Shown here: one piece after another, positions 8,978-19,194 of the stretch
Numbering within the stretch: position 1 is the stretch's first letter
Layout of the letters: every line of letters starts with the position of its first letter
DNA from: Cristatella mucedo
Taxonomy: Eukaryota; Bryozoa; Phylactolaemata; Cristatellidae
Assembly: GCA_009760855.2 (NCBI GenBank)
Contig: WPIO01000102.1
Span: forward strand, 1,366,001 to 1,426,000
Reading direction: 5' to 3'
Length of the DNA: 60,000 bases
The notes under the pieces: generated by a model
Told to the model about the DNA's origin: nothing
Databases searched by the model: none
What the model saw: the letters and a program-made list of their open reading frames with translations, nothing else
Translations under genes and position numbers: made by a program

Positions 8978-10004
8978 ATATTTTAACATCACTTTTAATC
9001 ATAAGTCATTATATTTGACAATGGCAAAGTATGATAAACATTGTGATTTTGGTGCTGTTTTGTTGTTTTAAGATGCCAAAAAATTTTCGATAAGCTAAGC
9101 ATTGTTGGCAATGTTTGCTGGATATTTATTTGCTTTTGGTGGTGATTTTCAGCAAGCTAAAAAACTCGCCAAATATGTAGCATAATATTATGTTGGGGTG
9201 ATGAAATCTAATTACTATGGTCATGCTGGAATTGTAAAGATCGCATTTAATAATAAAGCGACATTTTTTTGCAATAAAATCAAAAATTAAGTTGCCGATT
9301 GCCATTTAATTGTTATTGTTCCGTATCCATTATCGGTAGTTTTTAGATGTGGCATTTGGCATTAAGACAATCGCAATAGTTCCTTATGTTATTGCATTTT
9401 TTCTCATAGCCAATTTGTAGATTAAATTTGAGCAATAAGTTTAGTTTTGCTGGGCATTCCTTTGCCACCTATGTTCTTAACATCAACTCAAGTAGCAATT
9501 AGAACCAGAGCAAATCATCCCCCCACATTACCTTTGATAAGATTCTGATATATAGAAATTATTTGATTCATATTGTAATTTAGTTGGATAACATATGTAT
9601 AATTATGTGAATGATGACATGTGCAGTTTATATGAAGCTTTAAAGATCTCAATTCCGGTAAAAAAAGTTCAACAAAAAATGATGGTTTGATAGTATTTGA
9701 TAAATGATGTAGCTTGATATGTTTGGCGTGGAATTTGATTAATTTGCATAGCCGATAAGTGTTGTTACATATGCCAAAACTGCAAAAAACCAATTAGAGA
9801 TTTTGCCTCTAAATATCCATAAAGGAATACATTATTGATAGTTTATTCTGTTTTGATTGTGCCTTAATATTCTTGTGTCAATTTGTTAATCTACATTGCA
9901 TGAGTGCATTACGGTATATTTTCTTGCTCGCTCAGCTGCATGCAAAACAACCTGTAAATTTATCTTAACTTTCGGCACTAAAATTTATGTTGTAATAACA
10001 ATAT
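8978..10004. other. 1-kb spacer without recognisable gene
   Basis: Short open frames occur on both strands (for example 9515-9793 minus), but their composition is that of random AT-rich sequence. Nothing in it is recognisable. Confidence 0.4.
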
Positions 10005-10496
10005 CTACATGCCAGCAGAAACTGCCGCACCCAAAGATGAAATAAGGCGATGATCGAAAAAAAGCAGCAGTATGTTTTGAGCAATCGAAGCCTCGATTGC
10101 TGTTCTGGTTTTTACATTCATCATTCCGGCTAAAATTCCAGCAATGGCTGTTTGGTATCTGCCAATTCCAGCTGAAGCTATCATTCCGGCGAGAATAATT
10201 TTCTTGTTTTTGTTGTTAAAGCTGTCTATCTGATCAAGTCTTTCTGGAGAGGCAAATTTGGAAATTGCCGCATATCCACCCTTGCCTACGGCAAAATTTG
10301 CCATACTTGCTACAGAGCCGAAAGAAAAAATAGTGGAATAAATGGTAGTCTGATTATAATTTTGAATGTTGGAAATAAATGCCATTATTATGTGATTATA
10401 TTGCTCTGGTAGTCCAAAATTTGCCAAAAAAGCATTTACCATGAGTGGAACATATTGCCAAAATTGTTCTATTGCCATTGATGTTGGATCTGCCAT
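10005..10496 (-). CDS. small multi-pass membrane protein, possibly VTT/DedA-like
   Basis: About 163 aa from the ATG at 10496, four bases after the stop of the Hda-like gene, so probably the third gene of the dksA operon. It contains hydrophobic segments, and a GSVASMANFAVGKGGYAAIS stretch followed by a K-rich loop and a Gly/Ala-rich helix (IAGILAGMMNVKTRTAIEAS). This spacing is reminiscent of DedA/YqaA (VTT) proteins. That is a weak resemblance and the function is unknown. Confidence 0.55.
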   Translation of the reverse strand: MADPTSMAIEQFWQYVPLMVNAFLANFGLPEQYNHIIMAFISNIQNYNQTTIYSTIFSFGSVASMANFAVGKGGYAAISKFASPERLDQIDSFNNKNKKIILAGMIASAGIGRYQTAIAGILAGMMNVKTRTAIEASIAQNILLLFFDHRLISSLGAAVSAGM

Positions 10497-10500
10497 GTAA

Positions 10501-11064
10501 TTAACATATAAATTCAGTTGCAAAGTTAGACATGCGAGAGCGAAGGTCTTCCCATTCTATCATTATTTCGTAATTTGATGTGCCGAAAATCATCTTTTTA
10601 TTTCTTGCTATACATCTATCAATAAAAATTTTCAGCATTTCCTCCGATGCTTCTTTTTGAATATTGAGGTTTTTTTGCATTGTTGTTAGAAGTAAATCAA
10701 ATCTATCTATTATAACAACTCCACCTTGTGTGGATGATATTGAATTAAGTTTTGATAGCATTTCATCTTCATAAAACAGACACTTTTGATTTCCAAGAGA
10801 TTTTATTAGCGAAGAAACTCTCAGGCAGTAAGAATGTAATTCTTCTTCGCAGTGCTTAACAACATTAGAAAGAACGATCATATCTTGACAATGCAGAATC
10901 ACGCCAAATACATCACCAAGTATTATGGTTTTAGCTATACTGGAAACCATCTTGCGATATTCTGTTTTTACTATAAAATCAAAAGATAGTTGCTGTTGTG
11001 GGCCAATGCTATTCTGTATCTGATTCGTGATCAAGTATTCCTGCGTATCGTTCTGTTCTTTCAT
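10501..11064 (-). CDS. Hda-like (DnaA-family) protein lacking Walker A
   Basis: Resembles HdaA, which with the sliding clamp inactivates DnaA-ATP. The N-terminus has QQQLSFDF, a clamp-binding-type motif. A Walker B-like strand VVIIDRFDLL follows at about residue 120, and a sensor region ends in WEDLRSRMSNF, matching the LRSR of Hda/DnaA. The GxxxxGKT Walker A loop is absent: the equivalent region reads GDVFGVILHC. The C-terminal lid is also missing. The start is set at ATG 11064, within the dksA tail, giving a 56-base overlap. Assignment rests on motif order and is moderate. Confidence 0.6.
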   Translation of the reverse strand: MKEQNDTQEYLITNQIQNSIGPQQQLSFDFIVKTEYRKMVSSIAKTIILGDVFGVILHCQDMIVLSNVVKHCEEELHSYCLRVSSLIKSLGNQKCLFYEDEMLSKLNSISSTQGGVVIIDRFDLLLTTMQKNLNIQKEASEEMLKIFIDRCIARNKKMIFGTSNYEIMIEWEDLRSRMSNFATEFIC

Positions 11065-11533
11065 ATTCACTTTCTAGTTTCTCTCTTTTTTCTTGCATGG
11101 CCACAGATAGTGTTGCTATTGGTCTGGCAATAAGTCGACGCAATCCGATTTCTTCTCCACTCTCCTCACAATAACCATATTCCCCTGTTTCTATGGCAAT
11201 TAGCGCTCTATCTATCTTGTGAATCAATTTTCTGTATCTATCTCTAGTTCTAAGCTCATTTAAAACCTCAATCTCATTTGTTGTCATGTCATCTTCATCC
11301 GCAACCCTTCCGTCCATAACTCCATCTTGTAGATTTTCTATTGTTTTAATTGATTTTTCAAGAAGCTCATCTCGCCAATTTGTTATTAGAATTTTAAAAT
11401 ACGCCAAATGTCTTTTATTCATGTATTCGCCGCTATCTTCAAGTGGATTGTATCCAATTTGTATATTTACGTTCTCCCCACCTATAACGGTCGAGCCGCC
11501 AGGAAAATTCTCGCCACTGTAGCTTTCAGACAT
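11009..11533 (-). CDS. dksA: RNA polymerase-binding transcription factor DksA
   Basis: 174 aa. DksA inserts its coiled coil into the RNA polymerase secondary channel and works with ppGpp in stringent control. The C-terminal globular region reads GYCEESGEEIGLRRLIARPI, then ATLSVAMQEK. Only one of the four zinc-finger cysteines remains, which is the normal state of alphaproteobacterial DksA. The coiled-coil segment spans about residues 45-110. First gene of a probable three-gene minus-strand operon. Confidence 0.92.
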   Translation of the reverse strand: MSESYSGENFPGGSTVIGGENVNIQIGYNPLEDSGEYMNKRHLAYFKILITNWRDELLEKSIKTIENLQDGVMDGRVADEDDMTTNEIEVLNELRTRDRYRKLIHKIDRALIAIETGEYGYCEESGEEIGLRRLIARPIATLSVAMQEKREKLESEYERTERYAGILDHESDTE

Positions 11534-11886
11534 ATTTCATTATAGATCAAATAAATCAAGCGTCAGCAATATAGATATGTTTTTTCTAAAAGCAACCATT
11601 TTATTATTTTAATGTACATATCTTTGCCGCATGGCTTGTGTTGTTATTCTTGTGTCATGAGGCTTATTTTTTTGACATGAGTTAAATATTTTTGTGCGGT
11701 GTTATTTTTTTTAAAGATCTAGTTTTTTGCCATACGGTGGTGATTCGCGATATTTTTCAATTAAGACGATATTTTTTCAATTAAAATAATACATGCTGCA
11801 ATATGTTACGATATTTTTTATTTTTTTATTTATTTTTAGGTAATTTGTTTTATAATTTTTAGTCTGAAGTTTTAATTATATAATAC
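11534..11886. other. divergent promoter region
   Basis: 353 bases of AT-rich sequence between the divergent dksA operon and the outer-membrane protein gene. No clear operator was found. Confidence 0.4.
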
Positions 11887-12708
11887 GTGATTCCATTTTC
11901 TTGGTTGGCTTGGGCTTTGTGTTGTCTGATTTCTTTTTTTCAAATATCGGAGGCGGTAGCTAGGGAATATATTCCTTTTGATCGGCAGAAATTTAATATC
12001 GCCCTTGGGGCAGGTTTTGCCGTTGCCCCTTTAGATGGCCTGGGGGAGTTTGGCTCAATTGGTCTTTATAGTATAGGGCCCTCAATTCCTCAAGTTAATA
12101 TAAATTATTTCATCAACAAAAACTGGTATTTATGGTATAACTTGAATGTACAAATGGCCAATTATTCCATGCGGGGTAATGGGGAGTTTTACGATGCCGC
12201 GATTGGTGGTAAGGTTGGTAATTTGGGCGATGTTGACAATCAGTTGATATTTGGCCGTAACATTGGATGCGATCATGAAAGATATTGTTTTTCATTCATT
12301 TTTGGTTTTGATTTAGTTTTTGCTGATCATGCAAAATCTCCGCAGCAAAATGGTTTATTGGGAATACCTTCGGAGCGTCATGGTGCTTTTGTGGCCAATA
12401 GTGCATTTGGAGTTAATTTTAATTATTATTTAACAAAAAATACAGGTTTTTCTGCGGCTTTGTATGGCGGCTTGGGTGTTGGATTGATTTACAGACATTC
12501 AGATTCTATTTTATTGCCAACTTGGCTAACTGGTGCCTTTTTTAGTTATTATCACAGAGTGCGCGGTGAGTGGTATCTTTTTGCAAATCTTGATATTAAT
12601 TCAATTATTTTTATTGATACGCCATACGTCAAAAGCAGCGATCTGGCGGTCAATCAGGTTGAAATGCTTTCAATTTCTCCGGCATTGGGTTTAATGTTTG
12701 CATTTTAA
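11887..12708 (+). CDS. outer-membrane beta-barrel protein
   Basis: 273 aa starting at GTG. The N-terminal 25 residues are a signal peptide (cleavage near AVA|RE). The rest alternates polar and aromatic residues in short strands, has Gly/Asn turns and ends in phenylalanine (SISPALGLMFAF), as beta-barrels assembled by BamA do. I do not recognise a named family. It shares general plan, but not obvious sequence, with the barrel at 31882-32835. Probable surface protein of unknown function. Confidence 0.75.
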   Translation: MIPFSWLAWALCCLISFFQISEAVAREYIPFDRQKFNIALGAGFAVAPLDGLGEFGSIGLYSIGPSIPQVNINYFINKNWYLWYNLNVQMANYSMRGNGEFYDAAIGGKVGNLGDVDNQLIFGRNIGCDHERYCFSFIFGFDLVFADHAKSPQQNGLLGIPSERHGAFVANSAFGVNFNYYLTKNTGFSAALYGGLGVGLIYRHSDSILLPTWLTGAFFSYYHRVRGEWYLFANLDINSIIFIDTPYVKSSDLAVNQVEMLSISPALGLMFAF

Positions 12709-13238
12709 CTTCTGTGCATCAGGTAACGGCAATGAGTGCGGGCTGCTTTGATTGTTACATGAAAATTTTAGGCTTTATAGTGATTTTTTTCATAAATTGC
12801 GATAGATGATGTTTGGGTTGGTGTGTTTTGCTCTTTGTGCTCATGGGCTGTATTTTTGTTTAGATTCCTATATTTAAACATTGAATATTGGAGATGGATT
12901 TTGGATTTTATGATCTTGCTTATTTATGCCACATCGTAAAAATTGCTTCTTTATATAATGTTAATTTCCGTGCATCGGTGTGTCTGATTGCTATATATTT
13001 TGAAGATTTAGATTTATTGAATTGTGACCGCTGTGTGTATTTATTGGGCCGTTATTTGTAGTGATTTATGATTGAGTTTGTATTTTTTAATCTATCGAAT
13101 GTCTAAAATGAAAAAAGTACCGCTTTGTAATTTCACCACAGAATTGCATGCAATCCATTAAACTTACCGCATTGCATGATAACTGCAAGTCGAGATTTAA
13201 TTTCAATTTTGGTACAATGTGTTTGTCAGTTTTGTAAG
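12709..13238. other. spacer
   Basis: 530 bases with no recognisable gene, hairpin or repeat. Confidence 0.4.
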
Positions 13239-13865
13239 CTATTCTGGCATTTTTTCTTGCTTAAAACATGCAATTCCACTGCTTAATAGGGCGTTTCTAA
13301 CTGGATAAGATGGCAGGCCGGTAACGCACGATACCGAGCCAGATATGGCAATAATAAAAGATTCTGCAAAGCCATCTATTGTGTAGCCACCAGCCTTGCC
13401 TATTCCTTGCTTTGTTTCTACCAGTTGATCTATATCTTGTGTTGAGAGGGTTTTGAATTTTATCCTTGTTGAGATGACTTTTTTTGTTGTTTTTGTTATC
13501 TCTTTACCGTCGAATTCTACAATACAGAAGGCAGAAAAAACATAATGATTTCCACTGGATAATAGTTGCATATTGTTACGCACATCATCATCTGTTAATG
13601 CTTTGTCTGCAATTCTTGTTCCCTTTGCAACAACAGTGTCTCCGCTTAATATTACGCAGGTTTGTTTTATTTCTTCTTGCATGATGGACTTTAGTGCCGC
13701 TTGGTTTTTTTGCACAGCCAGTCTTAATGCCATCTGCTTCGCAGTTTCTTTTGGCAGCCTAGATTCATCTATATTGGTGTTGATAATTCTGTCTGGCTGG
13801 AAGCCAATCTTTGCAAGAGTCGCTAACCTGCCAGTGGAAGCTGAGGCTAAAATAAGTTGTTTCAT
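13239..13865 (-). CDS. maf: Maf family nucleoside triphosphate pyrophosphatase
   Basis: 208 aa. Hydrolyses non-canonical or specific NTPs to NMP and is linked to septum inhibition and nucleotide house-cleaning. Family motifs are all present: LASASTGR at the N-terminus, IDESRLPKE, the SGDTVVAKG block with the catalytic Asp, and KAGGYTIDGFAE followed by SFIIAISGS. The start overlaps the stop of the upstream lipoprotein gene by 4 bases (ATGA), so the two are translationally coupled. Confidence 0.93.
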   Translation of the reverse strand: MKQLILASASTGRLATLAKIGFQPDRIINTNIDESRLPKETAKQMALRLAVQKNQAALKSIMQEEIKQTCVILSGDTVVAKGTRIADKALTDDDVRNNMQLLSSGNHYVFSAFCIVEFDGKEITKTTKKVISTRIKFKTLSTQDIDQLVETKQGIGKAGGYTIDGFAESFIIAISGSVSCVTGLPSYPVRNALLSSGIACFKQEKMPE

Positions 13866-15187
13866 ACAAAAAGATCAAGTTTATCAAGCAGTATTGTTTT
13901 GTTTTTGCCTATTCTGTAAACATAAAACTTTCTTTCTACCAATCCGGTTGGTGCAAACCTAAAATCGCCATAAACGCCCGTGAATCCTTGTGGATTGAAG
14001 AAGTTGTTATCATCTATTCCGCCATTTTTAATCATAAAAGCCAAAGCTCCTACAGCATCGTAAGCTAAAGAGGCAACTTTTATCGGCTTGTACTTCATTG
14101 TTTGCATAAAGTGGTTGTCAAATTTTACAACAGTGCTATAGGCCGTGCCCGCAAAAATCATTCCTTCGGTATAGTTTGCTCCAAACAGTAATTCATCCAA
14201 CCTTACTTCGCTTCCCATAAGCTGTACATTTTTTTTCAGGAGTCCGGCAGCGTCAAGTTGTCTTAAAATTTTATATAAATCTGCCCCTCTGGCATCTATA
14301 TATAGGGCATCGAGAGTTTTTATCACTAATTTATCGTTATCTGGTTTGTTTTTTTCTTTATCTTTGCTCTCCCTTTGGTTTAGCACATAAAGCTTTCCAT
14401 CTGGAGCCTCTTTATAGCTCATTCTAAAATTTAGCATAACTCTTTTTGCTGTTGAGCGAAGCAGTTCTTCGTTGTTGGAAAAATATTCCCTAAACATAAT
14501 ATGGGCATCCAGAAGCTCTGCAATTATGGCAAGTCTTCTATCAGAGGTGAAGCCTCTTCTGTTGCTTGGTAAGATTGCTCCATAAGCCTTTAAGCCTATT
14601 TTTTTTCCGTAACTAAAGATTGCGTACATTAAGCTTTCTGGCAAAATTCCGGTAATATGAATGTTGCTTTGAGACATTAGCGAATCGTTTGATAGTGCGA
14701 TGAATTTAATTTTACTATTTTTTACCAGCGGCGTAATTCTCTCTATGGTTTCACTAAGAACTGGCCCCAAAACTACATCTAGACCCATTTTGACGGCCGT
14801 TTTGGCTGCTTCAATTTCAGATGCTGCCGTTTCACCAGTATCTATTGGTATTATTTTTATCGAATTTGCCTGAAAGTCAAATATTGCCATAGTCACTGCA
14901 TCTAAAATGTGCTTTCCTATGGTTGCGTTTTTGCCAGAAAGAGGCACCATAACCCCAACAAACCAATCTCTTTTTTTGTCTCTAGTAAAAATAGACTCAC
15001 TATCAGCTGTTTTAGAGAGAATCTCTCCTATCGAGTTTGGTTGCTCTTTGCTATTAACGGCAGTTCTTTCGTTTCTGTAATTTGGTGTTGAGGGATCTAA
15101 TTTGTTAATTGTAACTTTTGTGCATCCAGCAATTAAAAAAAACACCACTCCAATGGTGTAGATAATGATATTTTGTTTTTTTAACAT
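13862..15187 (-). CDS. PBP-activator-like (LppC/LpoA) lipoprotein
   Basis: About 441 aa. The start is put at ATG 15187, since the longer frame begins with TTG at 15202. The signal peptide ends in the lipobox LIAGC. The body is a periplasmic-binding-protein fold (DWFVGVMVPLSGKNATIGKH at the start, VVLGPVLSETIERITPLVK, then LYIDARGADL) like the C-terminal domain of LpoA, which stimulates class A penicillin-binding proteins from the outer membrane. It lacks the N-terminal TPR half of gammaproteobacterial LpoA, as alphaproteobacterial members do. Operon with maf. Confidence 0.82.
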   Translation of the reverse strand: MLKKQNIIIYTIGVVFFLIAGCTKVTINKLDPSTPNYRNERTAVNSKEQPNSIGEILSKTADSESIFTRDKKRDWFVGVMVPLSGKNATIGKHILDAVTMAIFDFQANSIKIIPIDTGETAASEIEAAKTAVKMGLDVVLGPVLSETIERITPLVKNSKIKFIALSNDSLMSQSNIHITGILPESLMYAIFSYGKKIGLKAYGAILPSNRRGFTSDRRLAIIAELLDAHIMFREYFSNNEELLRSTAKRVMLNFRMSYKEAPDGKLYVLNQRESKDKEKNKPDNDKLVIKTLDALYIDARGADLYKILRQLDAAGLLKKNVQLMGSEVRLDELLFGANYTEGMIFAGTAYSTVVKFDNHFMQTMKYKPIKVASLAYDAVGALAFMIKNGGIDDNNFFNPQGFTGVYGDFRFAPTGLVERKFYVYRIGKNKTILLDKLDLFV

Positions 15188-15824
15188 AGTTTTATGGTGC
15201 AAATAGCTGCCTAATTGATTGCGACTATTTTTGCCATCTAATAGTTGTCAATATATTATTTAAGAAAAATATTTTGTTTTTTTGGCTTATGGCTGCATTT
15301 TGGCTGCGTTGCTAATTTTCAATAATTAATTTTGTTGTAAAGATTTTCATTTTTGACGCTATTGTTGTCTTCTTTGAGTTATGAAAAGATTTTTTTGTCG
15401 TGGATTTTTTGTTTGGTTGTGAAAATAGCAGCTTGTACGGTATTTTGCTTGTTTGCGCATTGCGTGCCGCACCTTGGTGCAGCAAAACGAGCCGTGCCTC
15501 ACAAATCAGTAAAAATAATGCCATGTTTTTTTATTGTATTGCAAAGACCAATCCTGCACAGGAAAAGAATAATAGAATGCAGTCGAAACCCTCATCATAT
15601 TGTTGCTTAATTGGGATAAAAGTTGCACCAATAGAAAGCTCTAAAGCATATTTTGCGAATTTTCATCAGTCTTGCTTATCTATAAATATTTTGTGCCTTG
15701 ATTTATTATTCTTGCTGCAAAATAGAGTTATGTTGAAGTGCATTTGTGTGGCGTTTGTATGAAATTTTTTCTAGCAAAATTGCGGCGATAATTGCAAAAT
15801 TTATCATTTATTTTTCTGGATCTT
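15188..15824. other. spacer without recognisable gene
   Basis: Overlapping short open frames on both strands (15312-15762) contradict each other and have no start signals. A GC-richer patch at 15451-15502 contains small inverted repeats, but I could not match it to any known RNA. Confidence 0.4.
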
Positions 15825-16385
15825 TTATGGCATGGAAATTTTTGCATCCTTTGCGGGGTCTTTTACTGCATTTTCCGTCATGGTGGAAAGATATTTTACA
15901 ATTTTAGCTAAGTCTTTTGGATCGCTAATGCCGGCGAAGGACATTTTGGTTCCCGGCACTGCCTTTGCTGGTTTGTGCAAATAGATAAACATTGTTACAA
16001 AATTCCACTGATTTTTGTTGTTTTGCATTGCGGATGAATAGGAAAAATCCGTTTTTTGCGCAGGTTGAGATCCAAAGGCATTCCAGAGGTTTGGACCAAC
16101 TTTATTAGGCTCACCCTTGTTGATGTTGTGGCAAAGGGCACACTTGGCTTTAAAAATATTAGCACCTTCCGTGGCGTTAGCATCTGCCAAAAGCATTCCT
16201 AATTCTATTTCGTTGCCTCCTCCAGCGCCGCCGGCAGTCGGAGCAGCATCCTCAACTTCTACTTGAAAGCCCCTTTTATTTACTTTTTCAGACTTATATA
16301 TAAATCTAGAAAGAGAGCCAGAGAAAAGTGCCGTTGCGGAGGAAATTACTATCACAAAAAACCACAACTGAAAACCGTTTTTCAT
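15825..16385 (-). CDS. membrane-anchored cytochrome c (c552/CycM type)
   Basis: 186 aa electron carrier. An N-terminal uncleaved helix anchors it in the inner membrane, followed by an Ala/Gly linker. The haem motif is CALCH (Cys82, Cys85, His86) and the sixth ligand is Met148 in GTKMSFAG, the class I pattern. Such proteins pass electrons from the bc1 complex to an aa3 oxidase in alphaproteobacteria. No cytochrome oxidase gene lies nearby. Confidence 0.92.
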   Translation of the reverse strand: MKNGFQLWFFVIVISSATALFSGSLSRFIYKSEKVNKRGFQVEVEDAAPTAGGAGGGNEIELGMLLADANATEGANIFKAKCALCHNINKGEPNKVGPNLWNAFGSQPAQKTDFSYSSAMQNNKNQWNFVTMFIYLHKPAKAVPGTKMSFAGISDPKDLAKIVKYLSTMTENAVKDPAKDAKISMP

Positions 16386-16609
16386 AAAGAGGTATTTTCT
16401 TAAAAATAAAATTATTTTTCAGCACCTTTGCAACATAACTTTAAAATTCAAGATAATAATAAATCGTTTATCTTGTTTTTGTGCCTATGAAATTTCTCAG
16501 TTCTGATCGTGTAAGTCGTGTATTTGCATTTTAAATATTGTGATAATTATTGCTCGCTCGCGATGTTAAATATTGTTATTTAATATTGGCAAAAATTATT
16601 AAAAACAAT

Positions 16610-17510
16610 ATGGAATATCAAGTATATTGCGACGAAAGCGGCACTCCAAGTGGTAAAATTATGGTAATAGGAGGCATTAGATAAAAAAGGAAAAATATGC
16701 AGAAATAAATAGAATATTGAGCGATTGCATAAAAAAAGCTAACATACCAGGCGAAATTAAGTTTGGCAAAATAGCACGATCAACATTAGAAAGATTTTAT
16801 AAAATAGCCGGTTGCGTTATGGAATTAATTGCAAAAGGCGACATAAGATTTGACTGTGTGGTGCGTGATAATGAGATATTTGGCTCATTTGATAGAGGGC
16901 AAACACCAGATAAGACGACATTATTTGAAAAATTTTATTACCATCTTTTGCTTGATTGCTTTGCCTTCCAGATGCCGCAAGCTGGAGCTGTAGAATTTTT
17001 TTAGATAACAGTACGCAATTTAACGACGCCATTCTTGAGGAGAAGAGAGAGTTCTTAGAGTGCGGCATTCGAAAGAAATTTGTCAAGCCTTTACAAGATC
17101 GCAGTGGCAAAAATGACGGTAATGTTAATGCAAAGCATGGCGCAGAACATAGCAATAACATACCTAAAATCGATATTAAAACCAAGGCTAGCAACGATAG
17201 CATTTTTATACAAATTGCCGATTTGCTTAGTGGTGCTGTGAGGTTTTATCTGAAAGATAAAATTGAAAGTCGTAAAATTAATTGCAATACAAACAAATTA
17301 AATCCATATACACAAAATGCAAAAAGAGAATTTGTTAGCTATTTACAAAAAAAAGCAAAATCAATTGGTGTGCAAAGTTGGGATAGTGTTTATGGTTCCA
17401 AGTGTAGTACATATTATGTAGAAAAATTGGATAAACGCAGCCCAAAGGAAGATCGTATTCCAAAATTTAATATTTTTATCATAGTTCCAAAAAAAAATAC
17501 ATTGCAATAA
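16610..17510 (+). pseudogene. DUF3800 family gene broken by two frameshifts
   Basis: Three frames in series cover one protein. The ATG at 16610 opens with YCDESG, the DUF3800 N-terminal signature (an RNase H-like fold with an acidic pair), and stops at 16682. The next frame resumes at once (16681-17003) and ends VEFF. The third frame (to 17510) carries IQIADLLSGAV, the conserved C-terminal DUF3800 block. Each break is explained by loss of one base; the second lies in a T-run at 16997-17003. DUF3800 genes are often found in mobile or defence regions. The activity of the family is not established. Confidence 0.75.
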
Positions 17511-17804
17511 CATCAGCCATCCAAGATAATTAAGTTATTGTACATCAATGATCAAACTGCATAATGCAGATATATTTATTTTTATTTTATGAAAATTTTA
17601 TGAAAAAGATGCGTAAAAAAGCAAATAGATTTGTCTAAATTTATTCACAAATGAAAAATCATATAATTTATTGCCTTAAATGCTTAATAAAACAAATTAA
17701 TTTATATTATAATTAGCTCTAATAAAAAACTTGACATTACGCCATTACGGCATTCCTCGCTTGCTAAGGTCTTTGTTGATCCTTTGGTTATTATTTTATT
17801 TCCT

Positions 17805-19112
17805 ATGAAAAAACAAACAATCATTACTGATATTTCCGCTATGGAGGTTTTTGACTCTAGAGGTACTCCCACGGTGGAGGTTGAGGTTACTCTTTCTTCT
17901 GGCTGTTCTGGTAGGGCAATAGCCCCCTCTGGTGCTTCCGTTGGCCTGCACGAAGCTGTCGAGCTTAGAGATGGCGATGACAGGATTGGTGGTATGGGCG
18001 TTAAAAAGGCCTGTGAAAAAGTTAACTCAGATATAAAAAATACACTAATTGGTTTGGATGCGATGGATCAGAGCGTTGTTGATGTTGCAATGATAGATCT
18101 TGATGGAACAAGAAATAAAGCCAAATTAGGTGGAAATGCAATGATTGCAACATCTATGGCGGTTGCAAGGGCTGCAAGCAACTCCCTCGATATTCCTCTT
18201 TACAGATATCTTGGGGGTGCGATAGCCAACATTATTCCAGTTCCAATGATGAACATGATAAATGGTGGAATGCACGCCGATAATCCTTTAAAAATCCAAG
18301 AATTTATGATAATGCCAGTTCATGCAAACTCTCTTTTGGAGGCCATGACTATGGCGGCTGAAATTTTTAAATCTCTCAAAACAATTCTAAAAAATAAACA
18401 CTTCAATGTCAATGTTGGTGACGAGGGTGGCTTTGCACCTCAAATAGATAATGCCGAATTGGCGCTTGATATTTTGATGCTAGCAATAGAAACTAGCGGA
18501 TATCAACCTGGGGTAGATGTGCTTGTGGCTCTGGATGTTGCGGCTTCATGCCTCTATAATGATGGATTTTATGCGGTTGAGACTGCGGAATTGCATTACG
18601 AGCAGCTAATTAGCTATTATCGCAATTTAATTATAAATTATCCAATTTTTTCAATTGAAGATGGAATGTCGGAAAGCGATGAAGTTGGATTTATGGCTTT
18701 AAGTAATAAGCTTGGTCACGCTGTGCAGTTGGTGGGAGACGATTTGTTTGCCAGCAACGTTTTGATGCTGAAAAATGGCATAGAAAAAAAGCTATGCAAC
18801 TCCATTCTTATCAAACCTAATCAGATTGGTACAATTTCAGAGGTAATGGATACTATAGATTTAGCAAGAAAATATTCCTATCAGGTTATTCTGTCTCACA
18901 GATCTGGTGAGACGGAAGACGTGTTTATTTCCCATTTGGCCGTTGCCGTTGGTGCCACGCAAATTAAAACCGGATCTCTTTGTAGGTCTGAAAGAGTTGC
19001 CAAATATAATGAATTATTAAGAATAGAAAAACATATCGGCCAGTCCGCAACTTACGCAGGTCATGCAGTGTTGGAAATGCATAATAACTATCGAGCCAAA
19101 TTTTCTTCTTAG
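17805..19112 (+). CDS. eno: enolase
   Basis: 435 aa glycolytic enzyme (2-phosphoglycerate to phosphoenolpyruvate). The start is at the ATG of MKKQTIITDISAMEVFDSRG; the upstream in-frame extension lacks support. Key blocks: DSRGTPTVEVEV, SGASVGLHEAVELRDGD, GGMHADN, DEGGFAP, SIEDGMSESD, GDDLFASN, IKPNQIGT, SHRSGETED and IKTGSLCRSERVAKYN. The mobile loop reads SGASVG rather than the usual SGASTG, and KPN replaces the common KVN. Catalytic Lys and Glu blocks remain. Likely functional. Confidence 0.95.
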   Translation: MKKQTIITDISAMEVFDSRGTPTVEVEVTLSSGCSGRAIAPSGASVGLHEAVELRDGDDRIGGMGVKKACEKVNSDIKNTLIGLDAMDQSVVDVAMIDLDGTRNKAKLGGNAMIATSMAVARAASNSLDIPLYRYLGGAIANIIPVPMMNMINGGMHADNPLKIQEFMIMPVHANSLLEAMTMAAEIFKSLKTILKNKHFNVNVGDEGGFAPQIDNAELALDILMLAIETSGYQPGVDVLVALDVAASCLYNDGFYAVETAELHYEQLISYYRNLIINYPIFSIEDGMSESDEVGFMALSNKLGHAVQLVGDDLFASNVLMLKNGIEKKLCNSILIKPNQIGTISEVMDTIDLARKYSYQVILSHRSGETEDVFISHLAVAVGATQIKTGSLCRSERVAKYNELLRIEKHIGQSATYAGHAVLEMHNNYRAKFSS

Positions 19113-19194
19113 TGTTTTTTGTTGTGATGTTGCTGAATTTCTTTTGCAGATCGATACAATAATTAAAGTCCAGTATTTTTCTTTTAATTTTTTT

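Noticed and set aside
15312-15762. Cluster of short open frames on both strands after the lipoprotein gene
   Set aside because: They overlap one another in conflicting frames with no start signals or recognisable domains. The GC-richer patch did not match tmRNA, RNase P or SRP RNA hallmarks by eye.
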